The notes under the pieces are model-generated. The model was not told where the DNA came from and searched no databases. It saw only the letters and a program-made list of their open reading frames with translations. Made by a program: the position numbers and the translations under genes. DNA of 64,000 bases from Haloarcula sp. CBA1129 (GTDB taxonomy: Archaea > Halobacteriota > Halobacteria > Halobacteriales > Haloarculaceae): assembly GCF_008729015.1 (NCBI RefSeq), contig NZ_RKSM01000001.1, positions 2,666,001 to 2,730,000 of the forward strand, given 5' to 3'. This document shows, in pieces, positions 47,248 through 55,892 of this stretch (the first letter of the stretch is position 1; each line of letters starts with the position of its first letter).

Positions 47248-47325
47248 TCAGGTGGCGAAAAAGAAGCCGAACCCCGGGCGGTCTGGTGGCTGGCGAGCGA
47301 CACCTGTGTGGGATTCGGATGCCAT
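47248..47325 (-). CDS. Phe-rich leader peptide upstream of pheST
   Basis: The ATG at 47325 starts a 25-codon frame ending at TGA (47250-47248). Its C-terminal part reads RPGFGFFFAT, with four Phe in five codons (TTC GGC TTC TTT TTC). The TATA-like CGTTTATATT lies about 26 bases before the ATG, so the transcript probably starts at or one base before it, leaderless. Bacterial pheST is controlled by a similar peptide (PheM) through attenuation. Here translation through the Phe codons would sense charged tRNA-Phe. Too short for ordinary gene finding, but position, composition and downstream hairpin agree. Confidence 0.7.
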   Translation of the reverse strand: MASESHTGVARQPPDRPGFGFFFAT

Positions 47326-47345
47326 GTCTGAGCGGTTGTGGCTGG

Positions 47346-47358
47346 CAAATATAAACGT
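47346..47358 (-). promoter_or_regulatory. TATA box of pheST leader
   Basis: CAACGTTTATATTTGCC on the minus strand is a strong haloarchaeal TATA element, centred 26-27 bases before the leader ATG at 47325. Confidence 0.7.
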
Positions 47359-47405
47359 TGTGCGTGTGCACGTCTCGGCACGAAGTACCTGTATCGGTCC
47401 GGAAC

Positions 47406-49055
47406 TCAGTCCGCGCTCGTCGGCACGCGGTCAGAGTCGAGGTCGATGTCGAGTTCGTCGAGCTTGTCTTCCCACTCGTCGCGTTTCTCCTGATGGTCTT
47501 CAAGGAACTCGGCCATCAGTTCGGCGGCCTGCTCCTTACAGCCACCACAGAGGCGTTCGCCGCCGACACACTCGTCGTACACCTCCTTGGCGAACTCGTC
47601 GTCGTCGCCAGAGAGCAGGTAGGCATACAGCTCGTACACTGGGCACTCATCGGCTTTCCCGCCTTTTTCGCGCTGTTCCTCGGCCGTGGAGCGGCCGCCA
47701 GTAGTCGCCGATTTCACCTTGTCGTACCCGTCCTCCGGGTCGTCAAGCAAGGAGATGTGCGAGGCTGGAATCGACGACGACATCTTGCCGCCGGTGAGGC
47801 CTGTCATGAAGCGGTGGTAGATGGACGACGGCGGCTGGAAGCCGTAGCCGCCGGTGTCGAGTTCGACCCGCTGGGCCAGTTCCTCGGCCTCGGCGTGGTC
47901 CAGATCGAACGTGTCGATGTGCTCGTCGTACACCCGCTTCTCGCCGTCGATGGCCTCGATGAGCGCCTCGAAGGCCTCGGCAGTCGCGTTGCGGTCGAGG
48001 AACCGAATCCGCGGGCGGAGCGGTTCCTTGCCCGCCTCGTCGAGTTTGGCGACGACGGACTCGCGGGCGTCAGCGGGTGCCGGCTGGTGGTCGCGCAGCC
48101 AGTCGGCGGCCTCGCCACAGCGGGGCCGGTCTGGCTCCTCGGCGTACTCCTCGCGGGCGTCGTAGGCCTGCCGGAGCAGTGTCCGCTCGACGCCGTCAGC
48201 CTCGAAACTGGCGAAGGCTTCCGTCACACCGAAGTACCGCATCCGCGCGGCGAGGTCGCGTGCGAGCCGCATGTGTGGATCTTGGTCCGGGCCAACGGGG
48301 ATGACCGTCGGCTTGGGCTCGTCTAGTTGCGGGTACAGGATATCGGCCATCTGGGTGACGACCGACTGCATGTGAGAGACATCTGTCTCGCCGTCGAAGT
48401 CGTAGATTGCCTGCAGTTCCGAGAAGTTCGCCTCCGCGCCGAGTTCGAACGCGAGGTCCTGCACCTCGCGGTTGTCCGACTGACGGTAGAGCATGCCGTC
48501 CTCAGGGTCGAAGCCGAGCGCGAGCAGCGAGAGGACGTAGTCCGTCGCGTGTTCGTCGATTTCGTCCCAAGAGAGTCCGCGGGCGCTGTGGGCTTCGAGG
48601 TCCGCGATGAGCGCGTGGGCGTCCCCGCCCTGCTGTTGGTGCCAGATGATCTCGTCGAAGACGAGCTTGTGGCCGATGTGGGGGTCGCCGGTCGGCATGA
48701 ACCCCGACAGCGCAGCGAAGGGCTCGTCGTTGCGCATCGCCTCGGCGACCGGCCGGTAGTCGCGGTGACCGAAGATGACGCCCCGGCGCATCAGATAGTG
48801 GGGGTTAGGAACCTCGGAGAGCACCTCGTCGAACTCCTCGATGCCGAACTGCTCGAACAGTTTGCGGTAGTCAGCGATGGTCGAGGAGCCCCACGGGTCG
48901 AGCGTCGCCTCGTCGGCCCCCTCAGCTTCGGTTCCCCCGTCGGGGCGAACCGACTCGCCGCCGGAGCGGGCGTCGGACTCCTGCCACTCTCCGCCCGACT
49001 GGCGGCGGTCCTCGTCGGGCAATGCGTCGTCGTGGTGGGAGTCGTCTGTTGTCAT
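47406..49055 (-). CDS. trpS: TrpS, tryptophanyl-tRNA synthetase
   Basis: The 549-residue class I synthetase has PTGDPHIGH (121-129, HIGH motif), the Trp-binding IYDFDGETDVSHMQS and PVGPDQDPHMRLARDLAARM regions, and the KMSKS-equivalent LTGGKMSSSIPAS. Residues 1-50 form an acidic, disordered extension typical of haloarchaeal proteins. A long insert (EYAEEPDRPRCGEAADWLRDHQPAPADARESVV) precedes the KMSKS loop, making it larger than the roughly 330-residue bacterial enzymes. A short hairpin GGCTC-ACCGC-GAGCC lies just before the ATG at 49055. It sits next to endA, which processes intron-containing tRNA-Trp. Confidence 0.95.
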   Translation of the reverse strand: MTTDDSHHDDALPDEDRRQSGGEWQESDARSGGESVRPDGGTEAEGADEATLDPWGSSTIADYRKLFEQFGIEEFDEVLSEVPNPHYLMRRGVIFGHRDYRPVAEAMRNDEPFAALSGFMPTGDPHIGHKLVFDEIIWHQQQGGDAHALIADLEAHSARGLSWDEIDEHATDYVLSLLALGFDPEDGMLYRQSDNREVQDLAFELGAEANFSELQAIYDFDGETDVSHMQSVVTQMADILYPQLDEPKPTVIPVGPDQDPHMRLARDLAARMRYFGVTEAFASFEADGVERTLLRQAYDAREEYAEEPDRPRCGEAADWLRDHQPAPADARESVVAKLDEAGKEPLRPRIRFLDRNATAEAFEALIEAIDGEKRVYDEHIDTFDLDHAEAEELAQRVELDTGGYGFQPPSSIYHRFMTGLTGGKMSSSIPASHISLLDDPEDGYDKVKSATTGGRSTAEEQREKGGKADECPVYELYAYLLSGDDDEFAKEVYDECVGGERLCGGCKEQAAELMAEFLEDHQEKRDEWEDKLDELDIDLDSDRVPTSAD

Positions 49056-49194
49056 GGATGTGGTCGGCTCGCGGTGAGCCACGTTACAGATGCTTTGGTT
49101 CCGGTCGGCGCAAAAAGGGTTCGTTTCGATGCGCCACACAGAGCGCCATACCAGCAGGCAGTCTGTCGGTTGGTGGACCAGTGCTAGAAGTAAG

Positions 49195-50217
49195 TCAGGG
49201 CGTCAGTCGCTCGACAGCCACCCACTCGATGTCGTCGCTACCGGCACTATCGCCGCCGTCCGCCCTGAGCGCGAACACCATCGTCTTCCGGACGCCGTGG
49301 GCAAGCCGTACGTCCAGCGCGAGGTCCCGCGGCTCGAACCGGTGGTCCGCCGGCAACACCCGAACCAGTAGCTCCGAATGCCCGAGGTTTTCGGCGCTCT
49401 CGACGTCGGCGTAGGTCCGGAAGTCCGCGCCGAATTTGAAGCCGGTCTTCGGGGCGACGCCGCTCCCCCGCAGGGCGGAATAGACGGCAAGCCGCCGGTC
49501 GAATCGGTCGCCCTCGACTTCGCGGCCCCGCTCGACGACCGCATCGGCTCCGCCATCGACCGTGAGCAGCCCTTCCTGTGTGAGATACGCGGCCTCCACG
49601 AGCGAAAGCTGGACCGCGCCATCGTCGCCGAGTTGCTGGCCGTAGAAGGCCTGTTCGTACAGTTCCGTCGGCGGCTCCCAGCAAACCACCCGCTCTCCGA
49701 GCAGTTCACCCTCCGTTGCCGGAACGGCGGCGTCGCTGGTCCCTGCAACGTCGCGCCGGTCGGTGTCGAGATAGGTCACTTCGCTCTCCTCGTCGACGAC
49801 CGCCAGCACACAGTCGCCCAGACCGGTGGCCCCAACCGTGTCGCGCTCACCGACGACCCGGACGCGGTAGGCCACCTCGTTGTCCCACGGTCCCTTGCCG
49901 CGGGGGTAGACCACGAAGTCCGTGCCTGCGGCGTCGTCGACCCATCCCTTGCGGGCCGGCGTGAGGTAGAAGCCGCGGTCCCGCAGATCTTTGTAGACGG
50001 CGAAATCGACCTCAGAGACGGCCGCCGACCCAAGAAACGCCCGGAAGTCCATCCCATCGATGCTCTCGATATCCCCGCGGTAGAGGAGGTGTGCCGCCTC
50101 TACCGGGGCCAGATCGATGTCGCCGTTTCGGACCTTGCCGTAGCCACGCGAGTCGTAGAACCGCTCGCGCGCCTCGTAGCCGGCCCGCACGACATCACCG
50201 TCGAGCGTCAGTTCCAT
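49195..50217 (-). CDS. endA: EndA, tRNA-intron/rRNA-processing endonuclease (fused two-repeat type)
   Basis: The 340 residues contain two tandem EndA repeats, with only the second fully catalytic. The Tyr-His-Lys triad is Y269 (FRTYADVESAENLGHSELL), H280 and K311 (GVRKTMVFAL). This dimeric form cuts bulge-helix-bulge RNA in tRNA introns and rRNA precursors, and such stems flank the 16S and 23S genes in this window. The ATG at 50217 fits the family start MELTLDGDVVRAG. It lies 139 bp upstream of trpS on the same strand. Confidence 0.93.
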   Translation of the reverse strand: MELTLDGDVVRAGYEARERFYDSRGYGKVRNGDIDLAPVEAAHLLYRGDIESIDGMDFRAFLGSAAVSEVDFAVYKDLRDRGFYLTPARKGWVDDAAGTDFVVYPRGKGPWDNEVAYRVRVVGERDTVGATGLGDCVLAVVDEESEVTYLDTDRRDVAGTSDAAVPATEGELLGERVVCWEPPTELYEQAFYGQQLGDDGAVQLSLVEAAYLTQEGLLTVDGGADAVVERGREVEGDRFDRRLAVYSALRGSGVAPKTGFKFGADFRTYADVESAENLGHSELLVRVLPADHRFEPRDLALDVRLAHGVRKTMVFALRADGGDSAGSDDIEWVAVERLTP

Positions 50218-50315
50218 GCTCTGACGTGGCTCCCGCGGCGACAAAGCCCCTGCGGGTCCGAGCCGGTAATGCAATCGTAGCGGTTCCGACGACTGCGGCT
50301 GTGTAGCGCCGGGAC

Positions 50316-51038
50316 TCACCCCAATGCCGCACAGGAACTGTCCAGACAGCGCGTGCCGCCGGCAGTTTCGAACAGCGGCAGGCCACAGTCACAGTCGCCG
50401 ACGACGACGCCGGACGGCATCGAGAAGCCGGTGTCACAGTCCGGGTAGTGTTCACAGCCGGCGAGCAGGCCGCCGCGGCGGAGAATCAACAGGTCGCCGT
50501 CGCAGTTGGGACAGTCCCACTCACGGTCGAAGGCCGCGGTGACAGCGTCGTCCAGCGAGTCACAGTCCCGGTCGAGGCAGAGTTCGAACGCACGCCCGCG
50601 TTCCACCCGAAGTGTGGGGAGGCCGCAGTCGTCACACCGGCCGCCGGTGACCGCGGCATCGCTCGGAATCCCGTAGGCGGCGTCACAGCCGGTACAGGTG
50701 ACCTCGCTTCGGGTTCGGACCAGCGTCCCGACGCAGTCGGGGCAGTCACGTACCGGAACGCCGGCGCTCGAGGCCGGATAGCGGGCACTGCCGTGTTCCT
50801 CGTGGGTGACCACTCGGAGGAGTTCGTCGCCGTCGCGGGCGGTCACCGCTCCGGCGTCGATAGTGACGCTTTCGGCGCGTGTGAGCCACGCGACCGGTTG
50901 ATACCCGTCGGCGTCGTGAACGAGAACGGTGTTGTCCGGTTTGACGACGACGAGCACGTCGCCGCGCTGTTCCCGCTCGCGCGGTCCCTCGAAAACGGTC
51001 GTACACTCGCCGGCCATCACATGGGTTCCGTCGTGCAT
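50316..51038 (-). CDS. NucS N-terminal-like domain fused to C4 zinc fingers
   Basis: The 240 residues open with a NucS-type N-terminal beta domain (TTVFEGPREREQRGDVLVVVKPDNTVLVHDADGYQPVAWLTRAESV). The nuclease domain is absent and replaced by three or more topoisomerase-type C4 zinc-finger modules (CPDCVGTLVRTRSEVTCTGC; CDDCG...CLDRDC; CPNCDGDLLILRRGGLLAGCEHYPDC). It probably binds single-stranded or branched DNA. The start at 51038 is supported by the TATA-like TTTAAATA 26 bases upstream, giving a leaderless mRNA. The exact role in repair is unknown. Confidence 0.8.
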   Translation of the reverse strand: MHDGTHVMAGECTTVFEGPREREQRGDVLVVVKPDNTVLVHDADGYQPVAWLTRAESVTIDAGAVTARDGDELLRVVTHEEHGSARYPASSAGVPVRDCPDCVGTLVRTRSEVTCTGCDAAYGIPSDAAVTGGRCDDCGLPTLRVERGRAFELCLDRDCDSLDDAVTAAFDREWDCPNCDGDLLILRRGGLLAGCEHYPDCDTGFSMPSGVVVGDCDCGLPLFETAGGTRCLDSSCAALG

Positions 51039-51155
51039 GGACCGGTCTGGCCGCGTTCCAGTATTTAAACCATCAGGCGGTGGAGTGGCTTCGCAGAGCA
51101 GTCGCCGCTGCCGAAGTCGGAACAGCCAAAGTTGTCGCCGAGCGACAGCAAGGCA

Positions 51156-51812
51156 ATGAGCGAACCACCGGCGGCGGTCTGTTTCGATATGGACGGCGTG
51201 CTCGTCCAGTCCGAGGATCACTGGGTCCGTGCACAGCGCGAGGATATCCTTCCGACAGTCGCACCGAACGACGACATCCCGCTCTCGGCGATTACCGGCC
51301 GGAACTACCGGGAAGTGTATCCGGATCTAAATAGCGAGTACGACCTCGAAGTCAGCCGCGAGGTGTTCGAGAGACTGTTCGAGGAGCACGGCGAGCGGAT
51401 TTACGGCGAAGAGGCAACCGTCCTCGAAGGGGCGCACGGACTGCTCGACGACCTCCGAGATGCCGGGGTATCACTGGCGCTGACGACATCCGCGCCGTGG
51501 GCATGGATCGACGTGGCCGACGAGCGCTTCGACCTGCTCTCGAAGTTCGACGTTGCGATCAGCGCAAACGACATCGACGGTCCCGGCAAGCCGGAACCGG
51601 ACATCTACGAGCGGGGCGCGGCAGAACTGGGCGTCGCACCCGAGGACTGCTGGGCCGTTGAGGACTCCACCGCGGGCGCACGCGCTGCCGTCGCCGCCGG
51701 GATGACGACTGTCGGGTTCCGCGGTGACGGCGACGAGACGGACCTCTCGATGGTGCACGAAATCGCGGACGACGCGACGACACTACGCGAGGTACTGTTA
51801 GGGGGTGTATAA
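51156..51812 (+). CDS. HAD superfamily phosphatase (phosphoglycolate phosphatase-like)
   Basis: The 218 residues have HAD motif I CFDMDGVLVQ (D11 nucleophile, D13), motif II LTTSAPW, motif III Lys in DGPGKPEPDIY and motif IV WAVEDSTAGARAAVAAG. A helical cap lies at about 20-85. It resembles beta-phosphoglucomutase and phosphoglycolate phosphatase types, and the substrate cannot be read. The ATG at 51156 is chosen over a TTG at 51132. It diverges from the NucS-like gene across 117 bp. Confidence 0.88.
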   Translation: MSEPPAAVCFDMDGVLVQSEDHWVRAQREDILPTVAPNDDIPLSAITGRNYREVYPDLNSEYDLEVSREVFERLFEEHGERIYGEEATVLEGAHGLLDDLRDAGVSLALTTSAPWAWIDVADERFDLLSKFDVAISANDIDGPGKPEPDIYERGAAELGVAPEDCWAVEDSTAGARAAVAAGMTTVGFRGDGDETDLSMVHEIADDATTLREVLLGGV

Positions 51813-51900
51813 CAGCCGAGGAGAGTGTCTTTGAGAGGGGACGGACACAGAAACAGTATGCCAGAACTGCCAGCGTGGAGGGGAGGAAGACCCGGCCAAG

Positions 51901-52140
51901 TCAGGCGGGGTCACCGTATCCTCGGCCCGCGAGAAGGCCGAAGACGTTGAGGGCAACGACACCCACGAAGATGAGGAAGCTCTGACTGTCCAGCCCGCCA
52001 AGCAGCAGCGGTGGGTATGCCAGCGGCGTGACGATAGCCAGCCAGAACGCGATGAATTGCAGGGGACGAGTGAGTGATCGGAGGGCGACGCTACTTGGGG
52101 CGGCTTCCATCGGGGAGCGGAAGGGCGATGCACTGGACAT
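51901..52140 (-). CDS. 79-residue two-helix membrane protein
   Basis: Residues about 24-46 (PLQFIAFWLAIVTPLAYPPLLL) and 51-70 (SQSFLIFVGVVALNVFGLLAG) are hydrophobic. The start at 52140 is chosen because a TATA-like GTTTATATG lies at about 52186-52194, giving a leader near 22 bases. An ATG at 52173 would be too close to that box. The function is unknown. Confidence 0.6.
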   Translation of the reverse strand: MSSASPFRSPMEAAPSSVALRSLTRPLQFIAFWLAIVTPLAYPPLLLGGLDSQSFLIFVGVVALNVFGLLAGRGYGDPA

Positions 52141-52345
52141 TGTGGGCTTCCTCGGTTCTTCGTAAGAACCCATACCCCCATATAAACGCCAGACCCTTGG
52201 GGATAATTCGTGCTCTTTTCGGAATGTTAACCGGATTTCAGTACCTTTCAGCGATGTTTCACGGCCCACAGAAACGCTTCGAGAACGCTTTATAAATTTT
52301 ATCGCGTAATATAGGGCCGTTTCAGAGAAACAGACGAGACGCCGA

Positions 52346-54745
52346 TTACCGGACCAGCACGGACCGGGTTTCGGTGATCGTCGGGAGCGGCAGCGCAGGG
52401 AACGCGACCTCGACAGTGAACGTGAGTTCGTCCGCATCCGCGCCGAAAACGGCTACCGGAAGCGTGGCTTCGCCGAGATACGACGGCTTTGCGGTCATCT
52501 CACGACCGTTCACTGTGACACGCAGGCCCGCGCGGGCGCTGCCGCCGGTGTTCTCGACCGTTACCTCCCGCATATCGTTATCGCCGGGTGCGATTGTCTC
52601 GGGGAAATCGCCCCAGTCGATGGAGACGACAGGGAGGTCCCGCGCGTTCGCAAGCACCTGTTCGGCGACGCCATCGGAGAGTCCAGCACGGACGAGGCCG
52701 TCTTCGCCGGCTTCGACCACGTCGGCGGGAGATGTGAGCCCCGCAGCAGCGAGTTTTCCGGCACGGCCTCTGGCAACGCCGTCGATGGCCGTCAACCCGA
52801 CCGCGTCGGCGCTGATACCGTGTTCGACGCGGGCCTCGACCCGACAGGCGAGGTTTGCGTAGCGAGCTGGCCCCAGCGTGTCGACGAACTCCCGCATCGC
52901 GGCCAGCAGGCGAAGGGCGTTCTGGCGGATGACCCACGCGTCGCTTTTCAGTTCCGTCGGGGTCGTCCCGGTCATGCCAGAGCGGAGGATTGCCAACACC
53001 TTGCGCTGGCCGGCGTCGAGGCTCTCGTCGACGCTGTCACCCAGAACGGCGTGGACGGCGTCCTCCTCGTCGGACCGGGCGCTGACACTGTCGAACTCGG
53101 TCGAACCGGCCACCGCAGTCAGCAGGTCGTCCGCGTCGACAGTCACCCCGGAGTCGGGGTCAGCAGCCTCCTGACAGCGCTCGGCGACATCCGCGAACCG
53201 TCGCGCAGTCGAGAGCCGTAGGTAGAACTTCGACGCCAACTGGCCCAGCCGCGTCGGTTCGACGTTGAGGCCGTCCTGTTCGACGAATCCCTCATCGACG
53301 AGCGCTGAAAGCGTGTCACTGACCCGGCTCCGGAGGTCGCTACCAGCGTCGTACTTGTCGGGGGCCGACTGCGAGCGAGCATAGTAGAAGGTCGTGGCGA
53401 GCCAGTCCATCACGTCGTCCACGTCGTCGATGGTTCCGAGCGCGATCTCGGCGTTCAGGTGGGCGTCGAGTTCCGCCGCGAGCCGGGACTCGATTTCCTT
53501 GCCGTCCCGGAGCAGGCGGCGGTACTTGTCGGCGTCCGAGCGGTCACAGACCACCCAAGCGTAGCCCATGTCGTCGTAGCCGGGCCGGCCCGCGCGGCCG
53601 AGCATCTGGAGCACGTCGAGGGGACTCATGTCGACTTCGCCCTCCAAGGGATCGTGGAGTTTGGTGTCGCGGATGACGACACAGCGGGCGGGGAGGTTCA
53701 CGCCCCATGCCAGTGTCGAGGTTGAAAAGAGAAGCTGTATCTCCCCCTCTTTGAACCACTGCTCAACTTTGTTTTTGTCTTCGCGCGCGAGTCCGGCGTG
53801 GTGGAAGCCGACGCCGTCCAGTACTGACTGGCGGAGCGTGTCGTTCGAGAGGTCGGCAGCGTCGTTGTGGAAATCGTAGTCCCCGCGCGCGCCCATCGGA
53901 ATATCGCGCTCGACGATTTCATCGCGGGCCTTCTTCGCGGCCTGCACCGTGTCCTGACGCGAGGAGACAAACACGAGTGCCTGCCCCTCCTCGCGGATGT
54001 GTGGCTCGGCGAGGTCAAGCGCCCGGTAGAGCCGCCGGTACTTGTCGGCGAAAGCGTTCTCGCCGTGTGAATACGTCTTCACGTCGGCGTTCAGCGGCAC
54101 TGGCCGATACTCCTCGCCGAAGGCGAAGGTGGTCTCGTCAGGGGCGTCGAGCCAGTCAGCCACGTCGTCGATGTTCGGCATCGTCGCCGACAACGCCACC
54201 ACGCGCGGGTCACAGAGCCGGCGGAGTCGCGAGACAGTGACTTCGAGCACCGCCCCCCGTCGGTCTGAGTCAAGCAGGTGGACCTCGTCGATGACACAGC
54301 AGTCCACGTCAGTGATGAATGAGTAGCGGCTGGTCTCGTGTTTCCGGGTAGCCGAGTCAGCTTTTTCCGGCGTCATCACGAGAATATCGGCCCGCTCGGC
54401 GCGGCGAGGGTTCAGGTCCCGCTCGCCGGTGACGACGTACACGGAGTACCCCAGATCTTCGAACCGCTCCCACTCGCTTTCCTTCTCGTTGGTGAGCGCG
54501 CGCAGCGGTGCGAGAAAGAGCGCGGTCCCGTCCTCGGCGAGCGTCTTGCAGATGGCCAGTTCGGCCAGCGCCGTCTTCCCGCTGGCCGTCGGCGCGCTGA
54601 CGACGACGTTGTCGTCGCGGTTCAGCAGGGCCGGCAGGGCCGCCGACTGCATCCGGTTGAACTCCTCGAAGGGAAAGGCATCGGCAAAGTCGGGGAGCAC
54701 CTCCGCGACCGCCACAGTCGGCTCGCTGTCGGTTCGGGATGGCAC
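52346..54745 (-). CDS. Ski2-like superfamily 2 helicase (Hel308-related)
   Basis: The 799 residues have motif I APTASGKT (51-58), Ia APLRALTNEKE, II DEVH (153-156), III LSATMPN, IV ALVFVSSRQDT, V STLAWGVNLPAR and VI QMLGRAGRPGYDDMG, followed by the winged-helix and ratchet-like domains of the Ski2/Hel308 group. The last 100 residues form an extra beta domain (ETIAPGDNDMREVTVENTGG). The GTG at 54745 is chosen because a TATA-like CCTTTGCC sits about 26 bases upstream and no ATG is available nearby. Probable role at stalled forks or in RNA metabolism. Confidence 0.85.
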   Translation of the reverse strand: MPSRTDSEPTVAVAEVLPDFADAFPFEEFNRMQSAALPALLNRDDNVVVSAPTASGKTALAELAICKTLAEDGTALFLAPLRALTNEKESEWERFEDLGYSVYVVTGERDLNPRRAERADILVMTPEKADSATRKHETSRYSFITDVDCCVIDEVHLLDSDRRGAVLEVTVSRLRRLCDPRVVALSATMPNIDDVADWLDAPDETTFAFGEEYRPVPLNADVKTYSHGENAFADKYRRLYRALDLAEPHIREEGQALVFVSSRQDTVQAAKKARDEIVERDIPMGARGDYDFHNDAADLSNDTLRQSVLDGVGFHHAGLAREDKNKVEQWFKEGEIQLLFSTSTLAWGVNLPARCVVIRDTKLHDPLEGEVDMSPLDVLQMLGRAGRPGYDDMGYAWVVCDRSDADKYRRLLRDGKEIESRLAAELDAHLNAEIALGTIDDVDDVMDWLATTFYYARSQSAPDKYDAGSDLRSRVSDTLSALVDEGFVEQDGLNVEPTRLGQLASKFYLRLSTARRFADVAERCQEAADPDSGVTVDADDLLTAVAGSTEFDSVSARSDEEDAVHAVLGDSVDESLDAGQRKVLAILRSGMTGTTPTELKSDAWVIRQNALRLLAAMREFVDTLGPARYANLACRVEARVEHGISADAVGLTAIDGVARGRAGKLAAAGLTSPADVVEAGEDGLVRAGLSDGVAEQVLANARDLPVVSIDWGDFPETIAPGDNDMREVTVENTGGSARAGLRVTVNGREMTAKPSYLGEATLPVAVFGADADELTFTVEVAFPALPLPTITETRSVLVR

Positions 54746-54903
54746 GTCACAGTCGCAGTTCCGCGACGGCAAAGGCGTTTCTATGGGGGAGCGAAAGCGC
54801 GTGAGACGAGGCCGTGTGTTTCAGGTTCACGGCGTGGCTGCTCATTGGGGCTGTCCCACACTCCTGCCCAAAGATTAACTCAGCCGGCTGACAGTGCGCA
54901 AGC

Positions 54904-55737
54904 ATGCCTATCAGCGACCCTGATGACTATTACGACGAGAACAGCCAGAGCGAGTGGGACCGCTTGACAGCCACGCTGCACGGGCAGCTAGAGTGGACGG
55001 GAACCGTTGCACAGCTCGAATCGAACCTCCCCGACACGGGACACGTCCTCGACGTGGGCGGCGGCGCTGGTCGGTACGCCGTCTGGCTGGCCGAACAGGG
55101 GTACGATGTCACGCTCATCGACCCAAGCACGGGCCAGCGAGCTATCGCACAAGAGAAAATCGCCGAACACGGGCACGAGAGGCGGGTGACCGTCGGGGCG
55201 GGCGACGTGCGCGACCTCGGGTTTGACCGGGACGCGTTCGACGCGACGCTGTGTCTGGGTGGGCCGCTCTCGCACGTGCTCGACGCCGGCGAACGGGCGG
55301 CCGCCGTGCGGGAGCTCCGCCGAGTAACAAAAGCAGGGGGTCCGGTGTTCGCGTCCGTTATGGGGCGGCTCAACTGGCTCGTTCTCTCACTTGTCGGGGA
55401 GTCCGAACACCTCACGAATGCGAGTGAACTCGCCCAGACAGGCGATTACGACAGTCAGTTCGTGGCCCAATCCGGGCATGACGCGGCATTCACCGAGACC
55501 CATTTTTTCCGCGCCGCCGAGTTCGAGGCGCTGTTAGAGGCGGGTGGATTGACCATCGAGACGCTGGTCGGACTGGAAGGACTGGCGTCAGTACTCGCCG
55601 CCGCCCCACTCCGGCAGACAGCTGACGAACTATCAGCGGACGAGCGGGCCGGTGTCCGAGCACTCGTTGACGAACTCCGCGAGGATCGGACTGCCGTAGA
55701 CATGTCCGCACATATGCTCGCCGTCTGTCGTGTCTGA
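54904..55737 (+). CDS. Class I SAM-dependent methyltransferase
   Basis: The 277 residues have motif I HVLDVGGGAGRYAVWLAEQG (about 47-66), motif II VTLIDPS, motif III GDVRDLGFDRDAFDATLCLGGPLSHV and the post-motif ELRRVTKAGGPVFAS, the UbiE/small-molecule type. The substrate is unknown. The ATG at 54904 follows shortly after a TGCGCAAGC box. It is divergent from the helicase gene and separated from lipA by 155 bp, so operon links are weak. Confidence 0.85.
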   Translation: MPISDPDDYYDENSQSEWDRLTATLHGQLEWTGTVAQLESNLPDTGHVLDVGGGAGRYAVWLAEQGYDVTLIDPSTGQRAIAQEKIAEHGHERRVTVGAGDVRDLGFDRDAFDATLCLGGPLSHVLDAGERAAAVRELRRVTKAGGPVFASVMGRLNWLVLSLVGESEHLTNASELAQTGDYDSQFVAQSGHDAAFTETHFFRAAEFEALLEAGGLTIETLVGLEGLASVLAAAPLRQTADELSADERAGVRALVDELREDRTAVDMSAHMLAVCRV

Positions 55738-55892
55738 GCTGGCAGTACGGACGGGAGAGTGGGCGCTCGCGAGTACGCGGATGGCCGTCGTTTCGACTCG
55801 GTCGCCGGACCAGTCGGTTACCCGCCCACACGCTATGTGAGAGGCGACGCGACCCCCGCACGTTTTTGACCGGGCGAACCTAACTCCGAGTA

